Origin: MVRV01 sp964469905
GTDB lineage: Bacteria > Desulfobacterota > Syntrophia > Syntrophales > Smithellaceae
DNA length: 64,000 nucleotides
Direction: 5' to 3'
Assembly (NCBI GenBank): GCA_964469905.1
Contig: CAYXZW010000002.1
Span: forward strand, 92,286 to 156,285
Position numbers and translations under genes: made by a program
Notes under the pieces: generated by a model
Databases searched by the model: none
Told to the model about the DNA's origin: nothing
Seen by the model: the letters and a program-made list of their open reading frames with translations, nothing else
Shown here: one piece after another, positions 9,132 through 17,226 of the stretch
Position numbering within the stretch: position 1 is the stretch's first letter
How the letters are laid out: each line of letters opens with the position of its first letter

Positions 9132-10313
9132 TCACAACGTTTTTTTCAGTTCAAAGAGATGCCATTCCGGAAATTCATTGGCATAATAATATGCGCGTGG
9201 ATCGACAGACTTAAATCCCGGATCAGGCAGGAGTTCATCCATGTATGTCACCGCAAAGCCGCCTTGAGCAAAAGCCTGGATTAACTTCTGTGTTGTCGGA
9301 ACAACGCCGAAGTTCTTTTTCATGTATTCGTTTACTATTGTGAAAGGTCTGTCAATATTACCAAGCCAGGGCGCCAACCAAAAAACGGGGTGTGGTTCAA
9401 GACTGACAAAAGTTCCTTTAGGCTTTAAAATACGCCGTATATCCGCAAACAGTATTTGTATGTCATCCTTACGTTCAGGAAAAACAGGCACAAAATAAAA
9501 TAATAACGCATCGCTCATAAAAATAAAATCGGCAGAGCTGTCAGGTATGCCATCAAGAGCACCCCGGGTACCTATATTCATTATTTCAAAACGTGTGTTA
9601 CCCAGTGCTTGATCCCTTGCTATCTTAATATACTCTTCGCTCGGATCAATTCCCAGTACATGAGCACCTGCTTTAGCCATCATCTTTGCGTAAATGCCTG
9701 TTCCACAACCCACATCAAGAACTTCATCGTCAGGTGATATTTTTCGACTGAAATAATCTTTAAGGTAATGTGCCTGGACTGCGCCATAAAGATTATCGGA
9801 GCGAACGCTTAGCAAGTCCCCGGCAAACTTTTGTTCCAACCAGAATTTAGATGGTGATTTACGTTCGACAAGCAGCATGTGTTGCCCCACCTGCTGATGA
9901 TAATTTCCAAAGTGCGCTTTGTCCATGATGTTCTTTTTTAGTTGGAACCGGTCACGATATGCTGCTTGATCATCAATTAGGAGGCTGTGCTTCTTTAGTT
10001 TGCCGATCAATTCGATTATACTAAGCGGTGATGAAATGCCCCATTGAGATACATCCCGAATATAACAGGTAGGATCGGCAAGCGAACCAACCGCAAATGG
10101 AAACCGCTCAATATCCCATATATCGAATTTTTCTCCACCGTATAGCTGGATAATTTCTGGTTCTGATAAAGACTCAACATGACCCAACAAATCAAGCACC
10201 CTGCTGTTGACGCCGAGGCATGTTTTGGCAAACACATTCATTACTACCCAGCGATCCGGATACTTTTCGGAAAACTCAGGAAGGATAATAACGTCTTTAG
10301 GCACCCTACTCAT
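9132..10313 (-). CDS. Class I SAM-dependent methyltransferase with an N-terminal extra domain
   Basis: 393 residues from the ATG at 10313, which sits about five bases after AGAGGTGA; a GTG nine bases earlier is possible. The SAM motif VLDVGCGTGIY is at 198-208, followed by GIDPSEEYIKIA and an acidic FIFMSDALLF segment. Residues 1-100 are an additional domain starting with VIILPEFSEKYPDRWVV that may be PqqD-like (a small peptide/carrier-binding fold), though this is a weak resemblance. The start overlaps the ACP gene by eight bases, so the extra domain might bind the carrier protein; that is inference. Target could be a carrier-bound acyl group or a sugar. Confidence 0.7.
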   Translation of the reverse strand: MSRVPKDVIILPEFSEKYPDRWVVMNVFAKTCLGVNSRVLDLLGHVESLSEPEIIQLYGGEKFDIWDIERFPFAVGSLADPTCYIRDVSQWGISSPLSIIELIGKLKKHSLLIDDQAAYRDRFQLKKNIMDKAHFGNYHQQVGQHMLLVERKSPSKFWLEQKFAGDLLSVRSDNLYGAVQAHYLKDYFSRKISPDDEVLDVGCGTGIYAKMMAKAGAHVLGIDPSEEYIKIARDQALGNTRFEIMNIGTRGALDGIPDSSADFIFMSDALLFYFVPVFPERKDDIQILFADIRRILKPKGTFVSLEPHPVFWLAPWLGNIDRPFTIVNEYMKKNFGVVPTTQKLIQAFAQGGFAVTYMDELLPDPGFKSVDPRAYYYANEFPEWHLFELKKTL

Positions 10314-10569
10314 TTTTTTCACCTCTTAGTTGTTCAATGATCTGAACAAGTCCTCCTATCGTTTGGAATTCATAAGTCTGCATACAATCAGCATCAAATT
10401 GGATTTTAAATTTTTCTTCAAATTCCATGACCATCTTTACAATTCCGATCGAATCGATAATGCCTATATCTAAATAATGACATCCTAAATGGTCGGCCTC
10501 TGTATCACCGGGAAGTGGTTTCAGCGCATTGGCTTTGAAAAAACTCAAGACTTCTTCTTTGACATTCAT
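10306..10569 (-). CDS. Acyl carrier protein
   Basis: 87 residues from the ATG at 10569, eight bases after a strong AAGGAGG. The helical, acidic sequence has the ACP signature DIGIIDSIGIVKMVMEFEE, with Ser40 as the expected 4'-phosphopantetheine site (DSIG, where many ACPs have DSL). It is a dedicated ACP inside a polysaccharide cluster, next to an AMP-forming ligase, an aldolase and an acyltransferase, so it most likely carries an acyl intermediate for glycan decoration. It would need a phosphopantetheinyl transferase encoded elsewhere; none is in the window. Confidence 0.88.
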   Translation of the reverse strand: MNVKEEVLSFFKANALKPLPGDTEADHLGCHYLDIGIIDSIGIVKMVMEFEEKFKIQFDADCMQTYEFQTIGGLVQIIEQLRGEKNE

Positions 10570-10620
10570 TAATGGAACCTCCTTGGGATTTATGACATCT
10601 CGGCAGGACATCGGGATTAT

Positions 10621-11286
10621 CTATGGTTCTATGGCGACACAGCGCACCGGTGCACCGTCACCCTGTAATATTTTCAATGGCAAAACAATCAATTCTACTT
10701 TCTGCTTTCTGATCTCCTTTAGATTGCACAGATATTCAACCAAAATAACAGAGTGTTGCAGCATGATCTTGTGGATCGGCGAATCATTAGCACTCCCCTT
10801 ACCATTCTTAGGATTATCGGGCATTGGTGTATCCATGGCTAACAACTTGATACCTCTCTCTATCAACCAATGCGCCGCTTCTTCAGATATGAACGGATGA
10901 TCACTGTAATAACACATGTTACCCCAATATCTCGACCAGTCAAAGCGCATGATCAGACGTTCCGGGTGAATATTCCCCAGCAAACTCTCGAAGTCAGATA
11001 CATTTATCTCTTGATGTGGTCGTGCATAGGAGAGATCGATAACATAAGCAGGGCCTATAAGAATTTCGAGCGGAAGCTGATCAACTGTCAAACCATCAGG
11101 TAAAAAATGGCGAGGTGCATCACAATGTGTGCCAGTGTGCGTCCCCAAAACAATCTTTCTTGTCTCCCTGTTCTCGATGCCATGTCTGCCAAGAGTTGTG
11201 ATTTCGACAACCGGATGCCAGGGTGCAGGGAACGTGGTCATCCCGTCGTGGATAGAGACGGTTAAGTCGATGATACGTCTGGCCAT
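10621..11286 (-). CDS. Cyclase-family (kynurenine-formamidase-like) metal hydrolase
   Basis: 221 residues, the usual size of the cyclase / arylformamidase-like family. The signature metal-binding motif HTGTHCDAPRHF is at residues 50-61, preceded by a typical DLTVSIHDGM start. The family hydrolyses amides, lactones or related bonds with a bound divalent metal. A role in tryptophan breakdown is not supported by neighbours: it is flanked by the ACP gene and a methyltransferase. It may open a lactone or release an acyl group in the decoration pathway. The substrate is unknown. Confidence 0.75.
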   Translation of the reverse strand: MARRIIDLTVSIHDGMTTFPAPWHPVVEITTLGRHGIENRETRKIVLGTHTGTHCDAPRHFLPDGLTVDQLPLEILIGPAYVIDLSYARPHQEINVSDFESLLGNIHPERLIMRFDWSRYWGNMCYYSDHPFISEEAAHWLIERGIKLLAMDTPMPDNPKNGKGSANDSPIHKIMLQHSVILVEYLCNLKEIRKQKVELIVLPLKILQGDGAPVRCVAIEP

Positions 11287-11296
11287 GCTTAATACC

Positions 11297-12466
11297 TCAT
11301 ATTTCTACAATGATGATATCATCCGGACCATAAATCTTGCCGAATCTCTCTTTTATAGCTATAAGGATTGCCCTGCTGTTTAAACTGGAAAAAATAAAAA
11401 TTGCCTGGCTTTCGCCAATAGCTTTTCGCACTTCATCTGGTTGATAAACCGGAAACTTGTCAGAAAAATTCTTCTTCGCAGGATTAGAATCAACAACTAA
11501 AGCATTTTTTGGTGGGGGGGCATTCTCTAAAAATCTCATCAAAACATCATTCGCCGCCCATAAAACTACTTTTTTATTTGTTTCAATATATTTCTGAAGG
11601 CGATCCTGATACCTCCTGACATGCTTTTTTATTTCTTCAACTTTTGACAACCCTTTTAAAAAATACTCTTTATTTTCTAGGTATGTCGAACGCACTGGAT
11701 CCTTCTTTTCAGACGGACTTTTTACAAAGGCCGATGTAAATCCAAACCCTCTGCTGCACAATTTACTTGAATGTGACTGCAATTGAAAACCGGCGTGAGA
11801 AGCGATTTGGGACAATGAGTCAATCGAGAAGTGATTCATATGCTCAAAAAGCAAAAGGCCGGAAATGTCTTTTGGGTATAAAGACAAGTCAGGCACCTCG
11901 CATATCATTATTCCATCGTCCTTCAATACTTTATGGCATTTTTCCAGGAAGCTCCCAACATGAGGTATATGCTCCAGGACAAAATAATGAGCGACCATAT
12001 CCACCTTGTGGGGCATGTCGTCCAATGACCGATAATCACTTTCAACACTCTGATTCAATTCTGTGGTAATAACCTTTTTAAATACTTTTTTCAGCTCGTC
12101 TTGAAATAGTCCCATCTGATTACTACCAACTTCCAGAAAGAGCTCCGTACCCTTCAATTGAGTCCGGATAAATTCAATGCGCTTTTCTATGTCGTAATCG
12201 AGTATCTGGCCATCCCAGTAGCAAAAAGAGTCGGCGTAATAGGGGGCTAGACTACGTTCAGTAGGAACGGGAGAAACAAAAACAAACCCGCATGCACGGC
12301 AGATTACATTGCGAACAGAGAATTTATAAGACCCTGTTTGTGTAGGTGTATTATAATCATATGCCCACAACTCCTCCATATCAATACTGCCGCAGCATTC
12401 GCATTCCCGCGGCTCATAGTCAAAATCACCGATAAATTTCGCACCCATGCTTTTTTTTGAGTTCAT
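11297..12466 (-). CDS. C-methyltransferase-like SAM enzyme with N-terminal zinc site
   Basis: 389 residues from the ATG at 12466, which follows the upstream stop by about ten bases; an earlier GTG at 12520 would overlap that gene. Three parts can be seen: an N-terminal zinc-binding module with CxxC pairs at 22/25 and 56/59, a central SAM-binding fold (FLEVGSNQMGLF, then FVLEHIPHVGSFLEKCH), and a C-terminal Rossmann-like part with VVLWAANDVLMRFL. This order is that of NDP-sugar C-methyltransferases (NovU/TylC3 type), which methylate C3 or C5 of a keto sugar. Some relatives in polysaccharide clusters have other roles, so the substrate is open. Confidence 0.72.
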   Translation of the reverse strand: MNSKKSMGAKFIGDFDYEPRECECCGSIDMEELWAYDYNTPTQTGSYKFSVRNVICRACGFVFVSPVPTERSLAPYYADSFCYWDGQILDYDIEKRIEFIRTQLKGTELFLEVGSNQMGLFQDELKKVFKKVITTELNQSVESDYRSLDDMPHKVDMVAHYFVLEHIPHVGSFLEKCHKVLKDDGIMICEVPDLSLYPKDISGLLLFEHMNHFSIDSLSQIASHAGFQLQSHSSKLCSRGFGFTSAFVKSPSEKKDPVRSTYLENKEYFLKGLSKVEEIKKHVRRYQDRLQKYIETNKKVVLWAANDVLMRFLENAPPPKNALVVDSNPAKKNFSDKFPVYQPDEVRKAIGESQAIFIFSSLNSRAILIAIKERFGKIYGPDDIIIVEI

Positions 12467-12476
12467 TATTCTGGAA

Positions 12477-14051
12477 TCACGGTTGAAGATGACTGTTTTC
12501 CGATACCATGGCCATTTCACGGAGTTTGTTCTTTTGGATTTTACCGGATGAACTCAAGGGAAATGCATCAATACTTAAATATTTCGTTGGCACTGAATGA
12601 GGACTAAGTTCCCGCCTGCACAAATTGTCAAGCGAATCTCTTTCCGATGCTAAGGTATGGCCCGGTTTGAATTGAATGATAACAGTCACTTCCTCTCCCT
12701 GCAATTCATGGGGAAGCCCAATAACAGCAACCTGCTCTACCGATGGATGACGCAAAACAATATCCTCAACACCCCGGGGACTGATGTTGAACCCGCCACG
12801 AATGATTAAATCTTTCTTGCGTCCTGTTATAAAAAGATCGCCATCAGCATCGCAATATCCGATGTCCCCCGTAGGAAACCACGAATCTCTGTCAAGAGTA
12901 ATCACCTCACCTGTTTGATGGTCAAGATAACCCATCGTCATATGAGGTGTCTGTACCCAAATTTCGCCTGATTCGCCAGAAGGCAAAGAAAGATTAGCCT
13001 CATTGAAAATCCTGATTTCAACATTCTTAAGAATCCTCCCCACTGAACCTTCCTTGCGGCGATGTATTTCTGAGTTTGCAGATATTAACAGAAGCTCCGA
13101 CAAGCCATAACTTTCAAATACTTCAATACCGTATTTCTTCTCAAAATTATCTTTAACCTTTAACAGCAATGGGGCAGTTCCGACAAAGATCTTTTTTACA
13201 TGTTGATGACAATACTCAACACCATCCTTATTCCGGTCAATGCTAAATAGAACTGATAGCATGGTTGGCGTTAACCAGAAAGTATTTGCCTGATATTGAA
13301 TCACTGGTTCCCAAAACCTGAATGCGCTTTGTGCATCAAACTGCCGCGCCAAAACAACGCTTGCACCGGCCATGAAAGGACAGAGCAGTGTATTTAGAAA
13401 ACCGGCCATATAGGCCATTGGCAAAACATGGAAAAACCTGTGTTCTTGCGAAACGCCAAAGTCCTTATTAAAAGCAGCGGCATTCCCAAATAGAGAATCT
13501 ATTTTATGCACAACTCCCTTGGGCATACTCGTTGTTCCTGACGTGAAATTGATCGAAAACACATCATCATATCTCACATCGGATAACGATTGAAAATCAG
13601 GGGATTGTTCCATTCGCATTGCATCTAAAGTTAAATAGTCTTTTTCGCTGTTCTGCTGCTGTTCAATAAGCGGAAGCAGCGCCAACTGCCTACAAGAACC
13701 GTCGTCATATCCATCGCTCAACTTTTTAGTTGAAGGGCAATAAACGATTAATTTTGCATGCGTTTGCCCTAAAATGAGCGTAACTTCACGCTGATTGAGG
13801 CTCGGATTAATCGGGACCGCTTCTGCTCCGATAAATAAACAGGCGAAGTAGAGAGCCGCAAATTCCACGGAATTTGATAGCAATATTGCAACGCGGTCAG
13901 ACTTGCCAATATCATGCTGCCTTAAAACCAGCGACAATTGAACAGCCATATGATAAAAATCAGCATATGATAATTGCCGGTTTGTCTGCGATTCAATAAT
14001 GAATGCACTCTCTGAATTTTTTTCGAACACTTCCCGAATGGTTTGTATCAT
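12477..14051 (-). CDS. AMP-forming acyl-CoA / acyl-ACP ligase
   Basis: 524 residues, class I adenylate-forming family. Motifs in order: the phosphate-binding FTSGTTSMPKGV (169-180), ESYGLSELLL, TGDIGYCDADGDLFITGRKKDLII, and a C-terminal SSSGKIQKNKL with the catalytic lysine. It would adenylate a carboxylic acid and pass it to CoA or to a carrier protein. Because a stand-alone ACP is encoded three genes downstream, loading of that ACP is the most economical reading. The start ATG overlaps the stop of the aldolase gene (TAATG), so the acid may be made by that enzyme. The acid itself is not identifiable. Confidence 0.88.
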   Translation of the reverse strand: MIQTIREVFEKNSESAFIIESQTNRQLSYADFYHMAVQLSLVLRQHDIGKSDRVAILLSNSVEFAALYFACLFIGAEAVPINPSLNQREVTLILGQTHAKLIVYCPSTKKLSDGYDDGSCRQLALLPLIEQQQNSEKDYLTLDAMRMEQSPDFQSLSDVRYDDVFSINFTSGTTSMPKGVVHKIDSLFGNAAAFNKDFGVSQEHRFFHVLPMAYMAGFLNTLLCPFMAGASVVLARQFDAQSAFRFWEPVIQYQANTFWLTPTMLSVLFSIDRNKDGVEYCHQHVKKIFVGTAPLLLKVKDNFEKKYGIEVFESYGLSELLLISANSEIHRRKEGSVGRILKNVEIRIFNEANLSLPSGESGEIWVQTPHMTMGYLDHQTGEVITLDRDSWFPTGDIGYCDADGDLFITGRKKDLIIRGGFNISPRGVEDIVLRHPSVEQVAVIGLPHELQGEEVTVIIQFKPGHTLASERDSLDNLCRRELSPHSVPTKYLSIDAFPLSSSGKIQKNKLREMAMVSENSHLQP

Positions 14052-15121
14052 TAGTAATCTACCTGCTCCTCTCCGTGATATTTATCCAGACGAAATCGTG
14101 CAGTGAAAACATCATCACTACTTTTGCTTATTTCCTTAGCTATGCGCTCCACCATGTCACGCGGTGCATCAACTTTATTCTCTTCACAAACAGCCATAAT
14201 AAGCCGTCTTGGATCTATGCGATATTTACTCGAATATTCACGAATAATGCCCATATAGCTTGAATGAAACTGGGCATATCCGCTTATGATATCTATGGCA
14301 TCATAACCATTCCGCATTATGAGCGGCTTTATATATTTTTCCCCCGCATCCAGAACCTTCAGAGGGTTAATGCCCATACGGATACCTTTACGTTCCAGGG
14401 CAACAACAAATATCTCTGTCGGCGTGTTTCCGCCGCCCCTGCCGATGCCCTGCAAAGAGGTGTCAATAACAACCGCACCCAATTCAACAGCCCGCAAAGA
14501 ATTGGCTACAGCCAATTCTAAATTGTTATGGCCATGGAAGCCCAGCTTAATATCGCATTTCTCCTGGACAGCTAAAAAATACTTTTCCATATCCTCCGTC
14601 AACATACCACCGGCAGAGTCCACGATACAGAGAATGTCAGAACCATATTTCTGAGTCAGCACTGCCTTTTCAGCAAATTTATCCGGCTCCATCGCATACG
14701 ATTTCATAAAATTAGCGGAAACAAACATGCCATGGCGCTTTGCATGTGTGATAAAGGGCTCGGATTGTTCCACTTCGGTAACATTAGTTCCTATACGAAT
14801 GAAGTTCATGCCATATGCAGCAGCCATATCTATGTCTTCTAATGTTGCGATACCAGGAATACAGAACATTCCCCATTTCGCCTTTTTAAGTGTTTCAGCA
14901 GCGACCCGCAGATACGTCTCATCACTTTCCGCAGCCTTGCCTTTACCTGCTCTTGAAGCACCAAGGCCAACACCGTGACCAATCTCTATAAGATCAAATC
15001 CCAACTCTTCGAGCTCTTCACAGATAAGCGCAGTATCGCTTGCCGTAAATTTAAAATCAATGGCGTAGCTACCATCTCGCAACGTCACTTCCATAATCTT
15101 TAACGTCTTATTTTCAATCAT
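14051..15121 (-). CDS. DRE-TIM metallolyase, 4-hydroxy-2-oxovalerate-aldolase / HMG-CoA-lyase-like
   Basis: 356 residues. The family signature MEVTLRDGSY is close to the N-terminus, the metal-binding GFHGHNNLELAVANS lies in the middle, and GIGRGGGNTPTEI follows, all as in the DmpG-like branch. Such enzymes make or break a C-C bond next to a 2-oxo acid using a divalent metal. A dmpF-type acetaldehyde dehydrogenase partner, normal for aromatic degradation, is absent. The gene opens the ACP/ligase block, so it probably makes a hydroxy-acid building block for the glycan. That role is inferred from context. Confidence 0.8.
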   Translation of the reverse strand: MIENKTLKIMEVTLRDGSYAIDFKFTASDTALICEELEELGFDLIEIGHGVGLGASRAGKGKAAESDETYLRVAAETLKKAKWGMFCIPGIATLEDIDMAAAYGMNFIRIGTNVTEVEQSEPFITHAKRHGMFVSANFMKSYAMEPDKFAEKAVLTQKYGSDILCIVDSAGGMLTEDMEKYFLAVQEKCDIKLGFHGHNNLELAVANSLRAVELGAVVIDTSLQGIGRGGGNTPTEIFVVALERKGIRMGINPLKVLDAGEKYIKPLIMRNGYDAIDIISGYAQFHSSYMGIIREYSSKYRIDPRRLIMAVCEENKVDAPRDMVERIAKEISKSSDDVFTARFRLDKYHGEEQVDY

Positions 15122-15189
15122 AAAAGGGCTCTTCTCTTTCAGCGCACAAATAATCTATCAACCGGTTCAAGATGATACTTTCTTTGTCT

Positions 15190-15747
15190 CTATGCCTGTT
15201 TCTCTGCACAGGTGTTCACCCTTCCCAGTAAAATCGCATCGACATAGGTACCCTTCAAAAAATAATGGCTTTTTCTACATCCCTCGATCGAAAATCCGGC
15301 CTTTTGGAAACTTTTTTCCGAACCGATATTGGCGTTATAGCAGCCTGCCGTAAGTTTGTGCAGATTTAACTGACCAAAAGCATAATCAGCCATAAGACGA
15401 ATAGCCTCTGCTGCATAGCCCTTCCCCCAACAATCCTTTTCACCGATAATAAGGGCAACGTCGGCAAACCGATGGATAAAATTGATTGGACCTAATTTAA
15501 TATTGCCTATGTGGCGATCACCTTCTTTCAATACGATCGCTAAAAAAACATTATACTCATCACCTATTTTACTTTTTACAAATTCGCTCAATCGTTCCAT
15601 CGAATTTGGATAAAATCTGCTCTCTGTATAGTTTGTAACTTCGGGATCATTCATCCAGCGATAGTAATCTTCATTAACATCGGACAGACGAACTTCTCTT
15701 AGATAAAGTTTCTCTCCTTCAATAAACCGTTTTAATTCGGTAGGCAT
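15190..15747 (-). CDS. GNAT N-acetyltransferase (RimJ/RimL type), candidate PseH
   Basis: 185 residues with the GNAT fold: YRWMNDPEVTNY near the N-terminus, a central strand ADVALIIGEKDCWGKGYAAE holding the acetyl-CoA pyrophosphate loop (motif A), and NANIGSEKSFQKAGF near the end. All other steps of pseudaminic acid synthesis are encoded in the following 11 kb except the 4-N-acetylation (PseH), so this gene is the obvious candidate. Alternatively it could acetylate another amino sugar. It is separated from the HisF-like gene by 66 bases and lies at the downstream end of that group. Confidence 0.7.
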   Translation of the reverse strand: MPTELKRFIEGEKLYLREVRLSDVNEDYYRWMNDPEVTNYTESRFYPNSMERLSEFVKSKIGDEYNVFLAIVLKEGDRHIGNIKLGPINFIHRFADVALIIGEKDCWGKGYAAEAIRLMADYAFGQLNLHKLTAGCYNANIGSEKSFQKAGFSIEGCRKSHYFLKGTYVDAILLGRVNTCAEKQA

Positions 15748-15813
15748 TGTTGTCTTTCCCCTTATATTAGTAGCCTGATAATTTATAGTTCTTCGACTTG
15801 ATATTGCTTCTAT

Positions 15814-16602
15814 TCATTTGTGGAGTCTGATCGGTATGCCTGCATTTCGAATTTGCGCTCGCGCTTGCATGGGATTCTCATCTTTGAAACAGAAATAGGT
15901 ACCAGCAGATACTGCGTCGGCTCTTCCATCTATGAAACCTTCCACAAAATGCTTGGCCAAACCGCACCCTCCCGAGGCAATCACGGGAATTGTAACATGT
16001 TCTGCTACTTTTCTGGTCAACGCGATATCCAATCCACTCCTTGCTCCGTCACGATCTACGGATGTCAGGAGCAACTCCCCTGCGCCCAGTCTTTCGCCTT
16101 CTTCCGCCCATGCCAAAGGATGTAAATCCGTTTTCTCTTTTCCACCGCGCTTCCACACATGGTAATCGCCGGACTGATCCTGACGGAAATCAATGCTTAA
16201 TACAACACATTGAGCGCCAAACATGTTCGACGCTCTTTTAATCAAATCCGGGTTTTCGACCGCTGCCGTATTGATACTTACTTTGTCCGCACCGCTCACA
16301 AGCAATGTTCTGAAATCATCAAGCGTACGCACGCCGCCGCCAACAGTAATGGGCATAAATATCTCACTAGCTGCCCGTTTGACAACATCGGCCAGAATAG
16401 ATACACTTTTTTCAGTTGGTCTTATATCAACAAATATTAATTCGTCTGCCGCCTGAGCTTCATATATTTTTGCCTGAGAAACAGGATCGCCAATTTCAAA
16501 ATAGCCGTCAAATTGTTTTGTTGTGACCAATACAATGCGCCGATTGTTTGAGCGCTGGCTTTCCATCATTTGAAGTTTTGGAATCAACCGTTTTTTCAAC
16601 AT
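15814..16602 (-). CDS. HisF-like subunit of sugar amidotransferase (acetamidino synthesis)
   Basis: 262 residues, a clear HisF-type (beta/alpha)8 barrel with ITVGGGVRTLDDFR, GADKVSINT and ASGGCG. In true HisF the N-terminal segment reads IPCLDV, with a catalytic Asp; here it reads IPKLQM, so the cyclase Asp is missing. The N-terminal part is also divergent from histidine enzymes (VLVTTKQFDGYFEIGDP). HisF-like proteins of this kind pair with a HisH-like glutaminase and a WbpG/PseA-type ligase to put an acetamidino group on a sugar; all three genes are consecutive here. It is therefore not a histidine-pathway gene. It follows the HisH-like gene directly. Confidence 0.85.
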   Translation of the reverse strand: MLKKRLIPKLQMMESQRSNNRRIVLVTTKQFDGYFEIGDPVSQAKIYEAQAADELIFVDIRPTEKSVSILADVVKRAASEIFMPITVGGGVRTLDDFRTLLVSGADKVSINTAAVENPDLIKRASNMFGAQCVVLSIDFRQDQSGDYHVWKRGGKEKTDLHPLAWAEEGERLGAGELLLTSVDRDGARSGLDIALTRKVAEHVTIPVIASGGCGLAKHFVEGFIDGRADAVSAGTYFCFKDENPMQARAQIRNAGIPIRLHK

Positions 16603-17220
16603 TTAAGGCAACCAGCTTAAGAAATTATCAATGATTTTCAATCCATAATCCTGGCTCTTTTCCGGATGAAACTGCGTGGCAAAAATATTGTCCTTTCTGA
16701 CTGCCGCAGTAATGCGGCTGCCATATTCGACTGTTGCGTCAACATCACGGCCGTCTTTGCATTGCATGAAATATGAATGGACAAAATAATAATTCGGATG
16801 CTCGGGAAGCCCCGTAAAAAGAGGGCTCTCTTTTTTGTAAGTAATATCGTTCCATCCCACATGCGGAACTCTTAAGGCTGGGTCTGCGGGCGCAATTTTA
16901 ATCACTTCCGCGTCAAACCAACCCAATCCGGCATGTTCGCCAAATTCATAACTCTTCTTAGCCATGGCTTGCATACCCAAACATATACCCAGGACGGGTC
17001 TTTTCTTAGTAAAAGCAAAATCGTTTAAAGCAGCGATAAATTTCTTCGTTTGCAAATTACGGATGCAATCTTCAAAAGCACCCACACCAGGCAGTACGAT
17101 TCTTTCACAGCGTTCCATTTCTTCCGGCGTATGACAAATTATCGTTTCCGCGCCCAAGTATTCGAAAGCGTTAAAAACAGACAGCAAATTTCCCATGCCA
17201 TAATCTATAATTCCGATCAT
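16603..17220 (-). CDS. HisH-like glutaminase subunit for sugar amidination
   Basis: 205 residues, class I glutamine amidotransferase. The nucleophile is in GICLGMQ, and the His-Glu pair in ATQFHPEKSQDYG, so the triad is complete. VLPGVGAFEDCI is the typical oxyanion-strand region. It would release ammonia from glutamine and channel it to the HisF-like partner and then to the WbpG/PseA-like enzyme. Its stop codon abuts the HisF start. In Pseudomonas aeruginosa the comparable hisH2-hisF2-wbpG set makes the acetamidino group of an O-antigen sugar. Confidence 0.87.
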   Translation of the reverse strand: MIGIIDYGMGNLLSVFNAFEYLGAETIICHTPEEMERCERIVLPGVGAFEDCIRNLQTKKFIAALNDFAFTKKRPVLGICLGMQAMAKKSYEFGEHAGLGWFDAEVIKIAPADPALRVPHVGWNDITYKKESPLFTGLPEHPNYYFVHSYFMQCKDGRDVDATVEYGSRITAAVRKDNIFATQFHPEKSQDYGLKIIDNFLSWLP

Positions 17221-17226
17221 GAGTAT

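Noticed and set aside
15814..17220. HisF and HisH as histidine-synthesis genes
   Set aside because: The HisF-like protein lacks the IPCLDV Asp, no other his genes are nearby, and a WbpG/PseA-type gene follows, which is the acetamidino pattern.
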